From NCBI GenBank assembly GCA_913051935.1, contig CAJXCU010000009.1:1-54217 (forward strand): a DNA stretch of 54,217 nucleotides, in the 5' to 3' direction. The notes under the pieces were generated by a model that did not search any database, had not been told where the DNA came from, and saw only the letters and a program-made list of their open reading frames with translations. Made by a program: the position numbers and the translations under genes. Below, piece after piece: positions 16,737 through 25,909 of this stretch. Position 1 is the first letter of the stretch. Each line of letters starts with the position of its first letter. This DNA is from an uncultured Flavobacteriales bacterium. GTDB lineage: Bacteria; Bacteroidota; Bacteroidia; Flavobacteriales_D; Crocinitomicaceae.

Positions 16737-18165
16737 AAAGAGAGTTCCTTATGATGCCGAATTTATTCAAAATACGGCCAATTACCCAATACTTAGAATA
16801 CCGCGGAAAGGAACGATTGTTCGTTCTCATCGGTTTGGTAGGTTCAAAAAGAGCAATTCCGAGTTCTCTAAGTTCAAATATGAATTAGAGCGCATTTTCA
16901 GTGATAATTATATTATTTCAGGAGATGTACGAATGAATACCGGGAAGTCAAATAGGCCTTTCGACCTAGATTTAGCACTTATTCATAGAAATGATGACGC
17001 TATCCGGATCAATATTGAGGTGGACGAACCGTATTCCTTATTTTCAAGAGAAGCAAGGCACTGTATCGGAGAAGATGATCTTCGTGATGCCTATTTTTTA
17101 GAAAGAGGATGGGTAGTAGTACGTTTTTCAGAAACTCAGGTACAAGGAAATGTCCAAGGATGTTTGAGATTCATTGCAGAAAACTTGAACGAAATTGATG
17201 CCAAATTTGAGATGCCAGCTAAATGCTTAAATTTCTTAAAACTGAATGCTGATCCGTTCTGGGATTTAGTTCAGGCTCAAAAATGGGAAAAATCGGCTTT
17301 TAGAGAATCTTATTTGAAAGTTGAGTTGGCTCTTGAAAAACCCAATATGGAACTTGATAGATCTTTTAATACTCAGGAAATTCAAGAGGAGGAACTTGTT
17401 AAAGCAAGTTTTTCTGGTGCCATGGAATTTATCAAAGACCATAGAAATACACACATTCGAGATCAAAGAATTGAATTCAATGCAAAACAACATAAATATT
17501 TTGTTGACGGAATACCATTTCCATCAGCGAGCACACTGGTAAGAAAGTTCTTTCCAGAGTTTGATGCATTTGGTGCTGCAAATAAGCTCCGTCCGAGCAA
17601 TCCGCTTTACGGCATGACTGTAAATGAGATTGTAGATACATGGAATAAAAGAGGTCAAGAAGCAGCTGATATGGGCACGTTTTTGCACGAACAAATAGAA
17701 AACTATTATTTAGGGAATCAATTCACTCGAACAGAAGAGTTTTTATTCTTCGAAGATTTTGCTAAAACTCATTCATTTTTAGAGCCTTATAGATGTGAAT
17801 GGAGAATTTATGATGAAGAATTCGGTCTCGCAGGAACAATAGATTTTGTTGCTAAAAATGAAGATCGATTAGAGATATACGATTGGAAACGAAGTAAAAA
17901 AGTTATTGACTCAAGCAACGGGAAACCCATCGAAGCAGATAAATGGGGCAAACGCGGCTTGGGTAAATTAGGGAATATAGGTGATACCAGCTACAATCAT
18001 TATTGTTTACAGCAAAGCATATATCGATTCATATTAGAAAAGAATTATGGACTTGAAATTTCAAAGATGTATTTGATCATAATTCACCCCGATTATGATT
18101 CTTTTTACAAGGTAGAGGTACCGTATTTGAAAAATTATGTGACTTACCTTTTGAACACTTTATAA
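16729..18165 (+). CDS. Protein with two PD-(D/E)XK-like nuclease domains
   Basis: The 478-residue protein starts with TTG at 16729. An in-frame TAA at 16714 and the absence of any ATG before residue ~69 leave no better start. N-terminal domain: FDLDLAL (78-84), INIEVDE (94-100) and LRDAYFLERGWVVVRF, the strand-helix pattern of DUF559/Vsr-type endonucleases, although the position after E-V is Asp rather than Lys or Gln. C-terminal domain: GTFLHEQIENYY (about 316), GTIDFV (about 369) and EIYDWKRSKK (about 383-392), the G-x-x-D...(D/E)-x-K order of RecB-type nucleases. It is translationally linked to pyk. DNA repair or defence roles are possible; none is demonstrated. Confidence 0.75.
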   Translation: MTEKRVPYDAEFIQNTANYPILRIPRKGTIVRSHRFGRFKKSNSEFSKFKYELERIFSDNYIISGDVRMNTGKSNRPFDLDLALIHRNDDAIRINIEVDEPYSLFSREARHCIGEDDLRDAYFLERGWVVVRFSETQVQGNVQGCLRFIAENLNEIDAKFEMPAKCLNFLKLNADPFWDLVQAQKWEKSAFRESYLKVELALEKPNMELDRSFNTQEIQEEELVKASFSGAMEFIKDHRNTHIRDQRIEFNAKQHKYFVDGIPFPSASTLVRKFFPEFDAFGAANKLRPSNPLYGMTVNEIVDTWNKRGQEAADMGTFLHEQIENYYLGNQFTRTEEFLFFEDFAKTHSFLEPYRCEWRIYDEEFGLAGTIDFVAKNEDRLEIYDWKRSKKVIDSSNGKPIEADKWGKRGLGKLGNIGDTSYNHYCLQQSIYRFILEKNYGLEISKMYLIIIHPDYDSFYKVEVPYLKNYVTYLLNTL

Positions 18166-18223
18166 TTGCGAGTTGTTATTTCAATCGAGAAAGGGGAGAT
18201 GCTGACAGATTAAAGAAAAGCTT

Positions 18224-18808
18224 ATGTTTACAGGTATTATCGAAGAAATAGCCGAAGTTATTGCCATTGAGCGGGACAAATCAAATGTCAACTTCACGTT
18301 CAGAGCAAATATGGCAAACGCTCTTAAAGTTGATCAGAGTCTTGCGCACAACGGCTGTTGTTTAACCGTCGTAGAGCAAAATGACAGGGATTACAAGGTA
18401 ACTGCCATTCAAGAAACATTGGACAGAACAAATCTTACAGACTGGTCTGTTGGTACCCGCGTAAATTTAGAAAGATGTATGAAAGCGGATGGTAGATTTG
18501 ACGGTCATATAGTACAAGGGCATGTAGATTGTGTTGCTACTTGTAAAAAAATTTTAGATTTAGATGGTAGTTGGAAATACACCTTTAGTTATGATGCTGA
18601 GCATGAAACAGTTGAAAAAGGTTCAATTACTATTAATGGCACAAGCCTGACGATTGTGGACAGTTTGGATGGTGCTTTTTCTGTATGTATTATTCCCTAT
18701 ACCTATGAGCATACAAATTTCAATGAGTTCTGTGTTGGAACCCGAGTAAATATTGAGTTTGATGTTTTTGGAAAATATATTCAAAAGTATATGAAAAAGT
18801 TAGGCTAG
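18224..18808 (+). CDS. ribE: Riboflavin synthase alpha subunit
   Basis: The 194-residue protein starts with the invariant MFTGIIEEIAEV. It contains two lumazine-binding repeats: residues 1-97 with NGCCLTV, and 98-190 with DGHIVQGHVD and INGTSLTIV. It dismutates two 6,7-dimethyl-8-ribityllumazine molecules to riboflavin. The 58-bp upstream spacer holds no recognisable FMN riboswitch and no exact -7 box. It converges with the DUF423 gene and overlaps it by four bases. Confidence 0.97.
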   Translation: MFTGIIEEIAEVIAIERDKSNVNFTFRANMANALKVDQSLAHNGCCLTVVEQNDRDYKVTAIQETLDRTNLTDWSVGTRVNLERCMKADGRFDGHIVQGHVDCVATCKKILDLDGSWKYTFSYDAEHETVEKGSITINGTSLTIVDSLDGAFSVCIIPYTYEHTNFNEFCVGTRVNIEFDVFGKYIQKYMKKLG

Positions 18809-19194
18809 TGTTTTTCATTTGATCTTGCAAATTGTATGATCAGAAGAATCCATGTGGTTATTAAAGTGCCACCTCCGATAGGGGTGACAGGTCCCAAAAA
18901 TGAGCAGTCTATTCCAATCGCTCTGTCCACAGAAAGAAGATATATTGAGCCTGAAAATAAGACTGTACCAGTTGAAAAACCAAGAATAATAAATGAGTTT
19001 AAGGATACCTTTTTTGCGTTTAACCCTAATATTAATAAAGCAATACCGTGGTATATTTGGTAGCGCACACCGACTTCAAAAGAACCTATTTCAGCGAATG
19101 TTAAGATGTTTCTTAGTCCATGTGCTCCGAAAGCCCCGAGTATTACGCTTGTACAAATAAAAATTGCACCCAAAATGGTATATTTTTTATCCAT
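18805..19194 (-). CDS. DUF423 family small membrane protein
   Basis: The 129-residue protein has four hydrophobic segments. It begins with the DUF423 signature GAIFICTSVILGAFGAHGLR and contains VGVRYQIYHGIALLILG. It is an integral inner-membrane protein of unknown function, related to YwdK/YgdD. Its stop overlaps the ribE stop. No exact TAnnTTTG box was found upstream. Confidence 0.92.
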   Translation of the reverse strand: MDKKYTILGAIFICTSVILGAFGAHGLRNILTFAEIGSFEVGVRYQIYHGIALLILGLNAKKVSLNSFIILGFSTGTVLFSGSIYLLSVDRAIGIDCSFLGPVTPIGGGTLITTWILLIIQFARSNEKH

Positions 19195-19227
19195 AAGGTA
19201 AAGATGTAAAAAAACAGATGAAATTGG

Positions 19228-19235
19228 TAACTTTG
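19228..19235 (+). promoter_or_regulatory. Predicted -7 element for the eight-gene lipoprotein-mrp-msrB run
   Basis: TAACTTTG matches TAnnTTTG and ends 12 nt before the lipoprotein ATG at 19248. It decides the start in favour of 19248, because the alternative in-frame ATG at 19218 lies upstream of the box. Confidence 0.6.
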
Positions 19236-19247
19236 ACCTGGTGTTTT

Positions 19248-19799
19248 ATGAAAAACAAAATCACTTTTATATTGCTGCTGTGTCTGCTATTATCTTGTAC
19301 TGTTGATAGTGTTGAAGGTGATGAAGCGCAAGTAAAAATTGATTATTATCAATTTCGTGAGATAAATCTCGATTCAGTCGGAATTCCAGCAAGTATAATG
19401 ATTCCCAATGAAACTGCAGGTATAGGAGCTTCATTCGCACCTAAAATCTTGTACGATGATGGCGGGTTCAAATGGCACATTAATGTTGGTCGTCACTTCA
19501 ATGTTTTAATCGAGGATTATGGTGATTATCAATACTTGATGCCAGAATTTCTGAGAAGAATAAATACCAAAGATATTTTTAACATTGAAATCATGGAGGA
19601 GTCATCTGATTACATATTATATAAACGTGAGCTCAAAGGTGTTCCAAATCAGCAAACAACCTTTCATATTTATGGAGTAAAATACTTAAATGGGGTGTAT
19701 TATGAGTTCACCAATCAAGAGGAAGGTGATACTAAGAAAGTGATTGATTTCATTGTTAAGTCATTTTTATCCTTTAAAACTTTAAATAATCCACAATGA
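19248..19799 (+). CDS. Predicted lipoprotein, unknown function
   Basis: With the start at 19248 the protein is 183 residues. The N-terminus KNKITFILLLCLLLSC is a classical lipoprotein signal with the lipobox LLSC, so Cys at about residue 17 would be lipidated. The in-frame ATG at 19218 would add ten residues that spoil the signal and precede the -7 box. The mature protein is a mixed alpha-beta sequence that I do not recognise. It overlaps mrp by four bases (ATGA), so it leads a long operon. Confidence 0.78.
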   Translation: MKNKITFILLLCLLLSCTVDSVEGDEAQVKIDYYQFREINLDSVGIPASIMIPNETAGIGASFAPKILYDDGGFKWHINVGRHFNVLIEDYGDYQYLMPEFLRRINTKDIFNIEIMEESSDYILYKRELKGVPNQQTTFHIYGVKYLNGVYYEFTNQEEGDTKKVIDFIVKSFLSFKTLNNPQ

Positions 19800-20875
19800 T
19801 TCAAAGAGAAGAGGTATTAGAAATTCTTGCAAATATTATTGAGCCTGAGCTCAAAAAAGACATTGTTTCATTGAATCTAGTGGAAGACCTCAGAATTGAA
19901 GAAAACGAAATTCATTTAACGGTTCATATTTCAAATCCTGCGATGCACGCCCGAAACCGCATGAAAGAAGCCGTAAATTTCAACTTAACTTCAAGATTGG
20001 GAAAGGAATTAAAAGTTTTTTGTTCGGTAAAACAAAAATCTGCCGAGCTGAATGGGGTGCACCGTAAAATTTTGCCAAGTGTCAAAAAAATCATTGCAAT
20101 CGCATCGGGAAAAGGAGGGGTCGGTAAGTCAACGGTAACAGCAAATATTGCGGGAGGATTGGCTCAAAAAGGCTTCAAGGTTGGGATTGTGGATGCAGAT
20201 ATATATGGCCCGTCTATGCCCACCATGTTTGATCTCGTGGGCGAGAGACCAAGTATGATTGAGGTAGATGGAGTGTCTAAAATTGAACCTATTCTTTCTC
20301 AAGGTGTTAAGATACTATCGATTGGGTTTTTTACAGATAAGGAAAATGCAGTGGTATGGAGAGGCCCAATGGCTTCTAAGGCTTTGCTTCAAATGTTTAA
20401 TGATGCGCATTGGGGAAATCTTGATTATCTATTTGTGGATTTACCACCTGGGACAGGCGACATTCACCTTTCATTGATTCAGTCTATTCCTTTGGACGGT
20501 GTTGTGATTGTGAGCACCCCCCAAGAGGTGGCATTGGCAGATGCACGCAGAGGAGTAAATATGTTTAAAATGGATAATGTTAAAGTGCCTATTATTGGTC
20601 TTGTAGAAAATATGTCATGGTTTACACCAACCGAATTGCCTGAAAATAAGTATTATATTTTCGGACGAGATGGTGCAAAAAATCTGGCAAACGGTATCGG
20701 GATTCCGTTCCTAGGACAACTTCCTTTGATTCAAAGCGTATGCGAATCAGGAGATACTGGCCGGCCTGCAGTATTTCAAAGAAACGGCGTTGGTTTTGAT
20801 ACAATATCTAATGTAATTTCAGAATTTGAGCGTCAAGTTAAATTACTTGCTAACTTAGTGACAAATGAAAAATAA
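19796..20875 (+). CDS. mrp: Mrp/ApbC/NBP35-family Fe-S carrier ATPase
   Basis: The 359-residue protein has an N-terminal DUF59/MIP18 domain (1-85) and a C-terminal MinD-like ATPase. The deviant Walker A is SGKGGVGKST (104-113); VDADIYGPSMPTMF and LFVDLPPGTGD follow. Mrp/ApbC proteins hold and transfer Fe-S clusters to apo-proteins. The C-x-x-C motif usually present after ENMS in the enterobacterial proteins is absent; here the text is ENMSWFTPTELPENKYYIFG. The next gene encodes a NifU-type domain with C-x-x-C and overlaps by 11 bp, so cluster binding may rest with that partner. Confidence 0.94.
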   Translation: MIQREEVLEILANIIEPELKKDIVSLNLVEDLRIEENEIHLTVHISNPAMHARNRMKEAVNFNLTSRLGKELKVFCSVKQKSAELNGVHRKILPSVKKIIAIASGKGGVGKSTVTANIAGGLAQKGFKVGIVDADIYGPSMPTMFDLVGERPSMIEVDGVSKIEPILSQGVKILSIGFFTDKENAVVWRGPMASKALLQMFNDAHWGNLDYLFVDLPPGTGDIHLSLIQSIPLDGVVIVSTPQEVALADARRGVNMFKMDNVKVPIIGLVENMSWFTPTELPENKYYIFGRDGAKNLANGIGIPFLGQLPLIQSVCESGDTGRPAVFQRNGVGFDTISNVISEFERQVKLLANLVTNEK

Positions 20876-21110
20876 GGAGCAAACCCTTTATAAAATTGAA
20901 CAAGCCATCGAACAGTTGCGCCCATTCATGCATGAAGATGGGGGGGACATGGAATTTATTGAGCTCACAGATTCGGGTATTGTTAAAGTTAAGCTTCTAG
21001 GTTCATGTGTAGATTGCTCAATGAGCCATATGACCCTTCGGGTCGGTTTAGAGGAAGCGCTAAAGGTTGCGGCGCCTGAAGTATTGAAGGTAGAAGCTGT
21101 TGAGGAATGA
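20865..21110 (+). CDS. NifU C-terminal domain (Nfu-type) Fe-S scaffold protein
   Basis: The 81-residue protein consists only of a NifU C-terminal domain. It has IEQLRPFMHEDGGDMEFIEL and the cluster-binding LLGSCVDCSMSHMTLR with the conserved C-x-x-C. The domain binds a 4Fe-4S cluster at a dimer interface and delivers it to client proteins. It overlaps mrp at its start and rlmH at its end (ATGA). Confidence 0.95.
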   Translation: MKNKEQTLYKIEQAIEQLRPFMHEDGGDMEFIELTDSGIVKVKLLGSCVDCSMSHMTLRVGLEEALKVAAPEVLKVEAVEE

Positions 21111-21580
21111 ACGTGAAATTGATCACGATGGGAAAAACTTCAGCCTCGTATTTAAGGGAAGGTGAGGTCGAGTATCAAAGTCGACTCAAGCACTACATGA
21201 AATTCGAAAGAATTGATTTAAATGACCTAAAAGTTTCGCAGAAGGCCTCTTCAAATGAGGTTAAAAAAAAGGAAGCAATTCTTATTTTAAAACAAATAAA
21301 GCCAACAGATCAAGTTGTATTGCTTGATGAGAATGGCCAAGATTTCAGTTCAATTGAATTTTCGAAATGGTTTGAGAAAAAGTCACTTTCAGGTATCAAG
21401 AGCCTTGTTTTCATAATAGGAGGTGCTTTCGGTTTTGATAATTCGGTTTATGAGCGTGCTAATGAGCAAGTAAGATTGTCTTCGCTCACGTTTTCGCACC
21501 AAATGGTGCGTCTTTTTTTTGTGGAGCAGTTGTATCGTTCAGGAACGATTTTGAAACGAGAAAAATACCATCATCAATAA
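21107..21580 (+). CDS. rlmH: 23S rRNA (pseudouridine-1915-N3)-methyltransferase RlmH
   Basis: The 157-residue protein matches the SPOUT-class RlmH length. The SAM-binding knot region is visible as VFIIGGAFGFDNSV, then LSSLTFSHQMVRLFFVEQLYR, and the invariant C-terminus ends EKYHHQ. It methylates pseudouridine 1915 in helix 69 of 23S rRNA on the assembled 70S ribosome. It overlaps the NifU-domain gene by four bases. Confidence 0.97.
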   Translation: MNVKLITMGKTSASYLREGEVEYQSRLKHYMKFERIDLNDLKVSQKASSNEVKKKEAILILKQIKPTDQVVLLDENGQDFSSIEFSKWFEKKSLSGIKSLVFIIGGAFGFDNSVYERANEQVRLSSLTFSHQMVRLFFVEQLYRSGTILKREKYHHQ

Positions 21581-21589
21581 GTAGTTAAT

Positions 21590-22933
21590 TTGGAAAGTAA
21601 TTATATTTCTTTTCAGGATATTGCCATAGGGTTGCTTTGGTTTGTCATTCTAATGGCTATTTCCTCATCCAAAGCAAATCAAATTAAAGATACTCAGATT
21701 AAAAAGTATTATATCCGAAATATACTGTTTAAGTTTTTATTTGCCATTTTATTTGCTCTAGTTTATCTTGTTTATTACGGGGGTGGTGATACTACGGCTT
21801 ATTGGGATGGAGCTGTGACCTTAAGTAAACTTTTCTTTAAATCTCCCATAGATTATTTTGAACATTTATTTAGTGAACCTACCGTGGCACTTCGACAACT
21901 GCATTTCGATATTGACACAGGATATCCCCCGGGTTGGATTTACAAAGAGTCTGAGGCTTGGTTCATTTGTAAGTTGGGTTCAATCATTTCTTTTTTTACG
22001 TTTAGGTCATATTTCGCTGCAACTTTGATTTTCGCCTTTTTGACGGCTCGCGCGTCTTGGAGAGTATTTCAAATGATTTACAAGCTCGAAACACATAATT
22101 TACGTGCTGCGGCCTGGTGTATCTTGTTTATTCCTTCAGTTAGTTTTTGGTGCACAGGAATCAGCAAGGATACAGTGATTTATTTCTCCTTGTTAAACGT
22201 ATTGTTTTACACTTTCGACTTTCTTATTTTAAGGAATGTTATTTCAATCTCAAAAATAATTTATCTAGGGGGTTCTGTTTTTTTAATTTTTCAAATTCGC
22301 TCTTTTGTTTTGGCGGCAATTTTGGCTCCCCTTTTTATGGCTTTTGGTGCCCGACTCACCAAGAGGTATGAACAAAATTTCTTTGCCAAGCTATTTTTAC
22401 GTTCGTTTATCTTATTCGGGGGGATTTTTGCATTCTTATATTTCTTTCAGTCTGCGTTTGCGGAAGATATGATCAAGGAGGCACAAGTTGTACAGCAAGA
22501 TTTTTTACAGAATTCAACTTACACAGGTAAACGCTATGAAATTAGCAATACTGAGGTGTCTCCAACTGGTTTATTGGCGGCTATTCCGGAGTCTGTTTTT
22601 TATGGTATTTATCGACCATTTATCAACGAATCACTTTCTCCGAATTTTATATTAAATGGTCTAGAGAGCCTTATTTTGATGTTCATCACCATTCGGTTTT
22701 TATTCTGGGGTAATGTTTTCAGCAAGATTAAAAAAATAAGAAAGGAAGAGATTTTGGTTTTCGCTTTAATTTTTGCCCTGTTTATAGCATTCATGGCCGG
22801 TTTTACCTCAGTATTATTTGGTGTATTGGTTCGGATTAGAGCTCCCTTGTTGCCTTTTATTTTTCTAGTTTTAACGACAAATATATATGAAAAGGCGAAT
22901 GAGAATACTGCGGAACGTCTTGTTGAGAATTAA
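21590..22933 (+). CDS. Polytopic membrane protein (polysaccharide polymerase-like?)
   Basis: The 447-residue protein starts with TTG; the first downstream ATG (about residue 22) would delete part of the first membrane segment. About ten hydrophobic helices are evident, for example WFVILMAISSS, FLFAILFALVYLVYYGGGDT and a final LLPFIFLVL. A hydrophilic stretch near residues 95-125 (GYPPGWIYKESEAWF) could be an external loop. The layout recalls EpsG-like or O-antigen polymerase-like proteins, but I see no diagnostic motif. The following asnB may belong to a cell-surface polysaccharide pathway, which is inference only. It lies nine bases after rlmH. Confidence 0.7.
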   Translation: MESNYISFQDIAIGLLWFVILMAISSSKANQIKDTQIKKYYIRNILFKFLFAILFALVYLVYYGGGDTTAYWDGAVTLSKLFFKSPIDYFEHLFSEPTVALRQLHFDIDTGYPPGWIYKESEAWFICKLGSIISFFTFRSYFAATLIFAFLTARASWRVFQMIYKLETHNLRAAAWCILFIPSVSFWCTGISKDTVIYFSLLNVLFYTFDFLILRNVISISKIIYLGGSVFLIFQIRSFVLAAILAPLFMAFGARLTKRYEQNFFAKLFLRSFILFGGIFAFLYFFQSAFAEDMIKEAQVVQQDFLQNSTYTGKRYEISNTEVSPTGLLAAIPESVFYGIYRPFINESLSPNFILNGLESLILMFITIRFLFWGNVFSKIKKIRKEEILVFALIFALFIAFMAGFTSVLFGVLVRIRAPLLPFIFLVLTTNIYEKANENTAERLVEN

Positions 22934-22936
22934 ATT

Positions 22937-24862
22937 ATGTGTGGAATAACTGGTTTTATTGATTTTAAGCAAAACACGTCAATGCAGCATTTGCATAAAA
23001 TGACGGATATTTTGTACCATCGAGGTCCGGATGCTTCAGGTTATGAGCTCATTGAAAAAGAAAATTATGCTCTTGGCCTTGGCCATAGAAGGTTATCAAT
23101 CATAGACTTGACAGAATCAGGTGCTCAGCCAATGCGTTTTCAAAAGTTTTGGATTTGTTTCAATGGTGAGGTATATAACTATAGTGATATAAGGGTAGAA
23201 CTTGAATTATTGGGCCATAAATTTAAAAGTACCTCAGATACTGAGATTGTGCTTCAAGCCTATGCAAGATGGGGCAGTGCATGCATCGATCGATTTATTG
23301 GGATGTTTGCCTTTGTGATTTACGACAGCAGTGATGGTAAAGTCTTTTGCTGCCGTGACCGTGCAGGGGTAAAACCATTTTATTATTACTTCAAAGATGG
23401 TCTATTCTTGTTTTCTTCTGAGCTGAAGTCTTTTCATGAGCACCCTAGATTTGAGAAGCAGCTCAATCTAGCTGCAGTTTCTGCTTTTATGCAATATGGA
23501 AATGTGCCTACACCGCATTGTATTTTTCAAAACTGTTATAAAATGAAACCTGGTCATTTCATAGAATTCAGTATTCAAGAGGAATTATCTTTGGAACAAA
23601 TTCAGCCTCAAAATCAACAAGTTTATTGGAATGTATACGATTCATATAATAAACCAAAGCTGGATTTGTCTTTTGATGACGCAAAGCAAGAAACAGAAAG
23701 TATTCTTAAAAATGCTTGTGATTACAGGATGGTTTCGGATGTGCCTGTAGGTGTTTTTTTGAGTGGGGGTTATGACAGTGCATCAGTTACGGCACTCTTA
23801 CAAAAAGACAGAACGAATCCATTGAAGACATTCACGATTTCAGTTCCAGACATTGGCCTTGATGAAGCTCCTTTTGCAAAGGAAATAGCTGCTTACCTTG
23901 GAACGGACCATACTGAAATTCAGTGTAGCCATAAAGAAGCTATTGACCTCATTGAGGACCTTCCTTTTTATTATGACGAACCTTTTGCAGACAGCTCTGC
24001 CATCCCAACTACGCTTGTAAGTTTAGCTGCTAGAAAGCATGTGACTGTTGCTTTAAGTGCTGATGCTGGTGATGAGGTTTTCGCAGGGTATAATAGATAT
24101 GATTACATCCAAAGGTACGGTGAACGGTTGAATAAAATCCCTTCATTCTTGCGTAAATCTATCGTAAAAAGTATGGACTTGCTTCCGTCTAATGCGATTC
24201 CCTATTTTCGAAACACTTATAATTTTCACAATCGTTATGAGAAAATCAAAGGAGTAATGTCAGACCCGACGCAGGAGCGAATTATGATGAGTTTAAGTGA
24301 GCAGTTTACAGACGCTCAAATGCAGAATATCGCGAAGTTTGAGTACGAGAAGTTAGTTACTGCTTATGGCTCAAAGGAGCTTAAGTCTGAGTTTAGCTCA
24401 CCATTGTCTTTCATGATGGCTGTGGATTATCAAACTTATTTGGTAGATGATATACTTCAGAAAGTGGACCGGGCATCAATGACAGTTAGTCTCGAGGGAC
24501 GCGAGCCTTATCTCGATCATAGGTTAATTGAATGGGCAGCACAGCTCCCAGATGAATACAAATACAATAAAGGAGAAAAGAAATATATTCTCAAGGAGAT
24601 TCTACACAACTATATCCCAAAAGAAATGATGGACCGTCCAAAAATGGGTTTTGCAATCCCCATTGCAAGTTGGCTTCAGAATGATTTAAAACACCTGGTA
24701 GATCATTACATTAATGAGGATCTTATTTCGAGACAAAAGCTTTTTGATTGGGCCATTGTTGGAGATATAAAGAAACAGTTCATGTCAGGAAAAAAGGAGT
24801 ATGACGTGAAGATGTGGTATTTTTTGACCTTTCAGATGTGGTACGAAAAATGGATGACCTAA
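22937..24862 (+). CDS. asnB: Glutamine-hydrolysing asparagine synthase (AsnB family)
   Basis: The 641-residue protein begins MCGITGFIDF, exposing the catalytic Cys2 of the N-terminal glutaminase. That domain also shows YHRGPDASG and FNGEVYN. The C-terminal synthetase domain has the ATP-pyrophosphatase loop SGGYDSAS (about 276) and LSADAGDEVFAGYNRY. At 641 residues it is longer than enterobacterial AsnB (~554) and typical of the Bacteroidota/Firmicutes group. Members of this group make asparagine or amidate surface polymers. It lies three bases after a membrane-protein gene and is directly abutted by menC. Confidence 0.93.
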   Translation: MCGITGFIDFKQNTSMQHLHKMTDILYHRGPDASGYELIEKENYALGLGHRRLSIIDLTESGAQPMRFQKFWICFNGEVYNYSDIRVELELLGHKFKSTSDTEIVLQAYARWGSACIDRFIGMFAFVIYDSSDGKVFCCRDRAGVKPFYYYFKDGLFLFSSELKSFHEHPRFEKQLNLAAVSAFMQYGNVPTPHCIFQNCYKMKPGHFIEFSIQEELSLEQIQPQNQQVYWNVYDSYNKPKLDLSFDDAKQETESILKNACDYRMVSDVPVGVFLSGGYDSASVTALLQKDRTNPLKTFTISVPDIGLDEAPFAKEIAAYLGTDHTEIQCSHKEAIDLIEDLPFYYDEPFADSSAIPTTLVSLAARKHVTVALSADAGDEVFAGYNRYDYIQRYGERLNKIPSFLRKSIVKSMDLLPSNAIPYFRNTYNFHNRYEKIKGVMSDPTQERIMMSLSEQFTDAQMQNIAKFEYEKLVTAYGSKELKSEFSSPLSFMMAVDYQTYLVDDILQKVDRASMTVSLEGREPYLDHRLIEWAAQLPDEYKYNKGEKKYILKEILHNYIPKEMMDRPKMGFAIPIASWLQNDLKHLVDHYINEDLISRQKLFDWAIVGDIKKQFMSGKKEYDVKMWYFLTFQMWYEKWMT

Positions 24863-25909
24863 ATGCATTTGTATTTTGAAAAAATAGAACTTCGATTTTT
24901 ATTTCCAGCCGGAACGAGTAGGGGTGTGCTTCGTAAAAAACCATCCTGGATTATCAAAAGTGTCGACAATCCGCAAATCTTTGGTGAATGTTCAGTTATT
25001 CCCGGATTAAATAAGGATTATGAGTCCGACTTTCAATATGAGGCGAAGCTGAATTGGGTTTGTAGTACTTTTGATTCATTATATGAACAACTCGGAGCGG
25101 ACAACTTATTAGATTTTTTTTGCAAAGAACTTGTGCATTACCCCTCAATTTTATTTGGTATAGAGTGTTTATTTTATCAATTAAAAAGGGTTACTGGAAA
25201 AGACCCATTTGAAAGTGCATTTTCTAAAGGCGTCGCCTCTATTCCAATCAATGGATTAATATGGATGGGGTCTATTGATGAAATGAAGGTGCGTGTCAGA
25301 GAAAAAATGCAACAAGGTTTTAGTGTCCTTAAATTTAAGATAGGGGCATTGGATTTTCAGTCAGAATATGAATTGCTTTCACAGGTGCGAAAAGAATTTG
25401 GTTCTGAATTAGAAATTCGCGTAGATGCCAATGGGGCTTTTGATGCACATAATGTAAAGGATATTTTATCTAAACTAAAAGAGATTGATATTCATTCTAT
25501 AGAGCAGCCTGTGAGACCTGGTCAATGGGAATTAATGAGGAGTCTTTCTGAAGATGGTCTCGTGCCAATCGCTCTTGACGAGGAGCTTATCGGGATACAT
25601 CCGATTGAGAAAAAAATTGAGCTTTTGGAATCAATTTGTCCGCAGTATATTATCTTAAAACCAAGTCTTCATGGGGGATTAATTGGAACTTTAGAGTGGA
25701 TTTCTTTAGCTCGAAAAATGCATGTAGGTTGGTGGATGACCTCTGCACTAGAATCTTCAATTGGTCTCGAAGTAATCGCAAGAATGGTCGGTTTTTTAAA
25801 TCCAGCTATACCACAAGGACTCGGGACAGGCGGGCTATTTGAAAACAATTTTGAATCTTTATTGGTTATTGAGAATGGTACATTAAAATACCAAAATGTC
25901 GAAAAATAA
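24863..25909 (+). CDS. menC: o-Succinylbenzoate synthase (enolase superfamily)
   Basis: The 348-residue protein carries the muconate-lactonising subgroup residues. The catalytic Lys pair is in KFKIG (157-159). Metal ligands are D188 (RVDANGAF), E214 (SIEQP) and D239 (ALDEEL). The second catalytic Lys is K266 (ILKPS). MenC dehydrates SHCHC to o-succinylbenzoate for menaquinone, the usual Bacteroidota quinone. Dipeptide epimerases share the fold, so the assignment rests on overall likeness. No other men genes are in the window. Its ATG follows the asnB stop directly, and msrB overlaps its end by 14 bp. Confidence 0.88.
   Translation: MHLYFEKIELRFLFPAGTSRGVLRKKPSWIIKSVDNPQIFGECSVIPGLNKDYESDFQYEAKLNWVCSTFDSLYEQLGADNLLDFFCKELVHYPSILFGIECLFYQLKRVTGKDPFESAFSKGVASIPINGLIWMGSIDEMKVRVREKMQQGFSVLKFKIGALDFQSEYELLSQVRKEFGSELEIRVDANGAFDAHNVKDILSKLKEIDIHSIEQPVRPGQWELMRSLSEDGLVPIALDEELIGIHPIEKKIELLESICPQYIILKPSLHGGLIGTLEWISLARKMHVGWWMTSALESSIGLEVIARMVGFLNPAIPQGLGTGGLFENNFESLLVIENGTLKYQNVEK

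Noticed and set aside
18166..18223. FMN riboswitch upstream of riboflavin synthase
   Set aside because: The 58-bp spacer is too short and lacks the conserved RFN element; GGGGAGATGCTGACAG alone is not sufficient.
19218..19247. Upstream ATG of the lipoprotein gene
   Set aside because: It precedes the TAACTTTG box and would place ten extra residues before an otherwise ideal lipoprotein signal.
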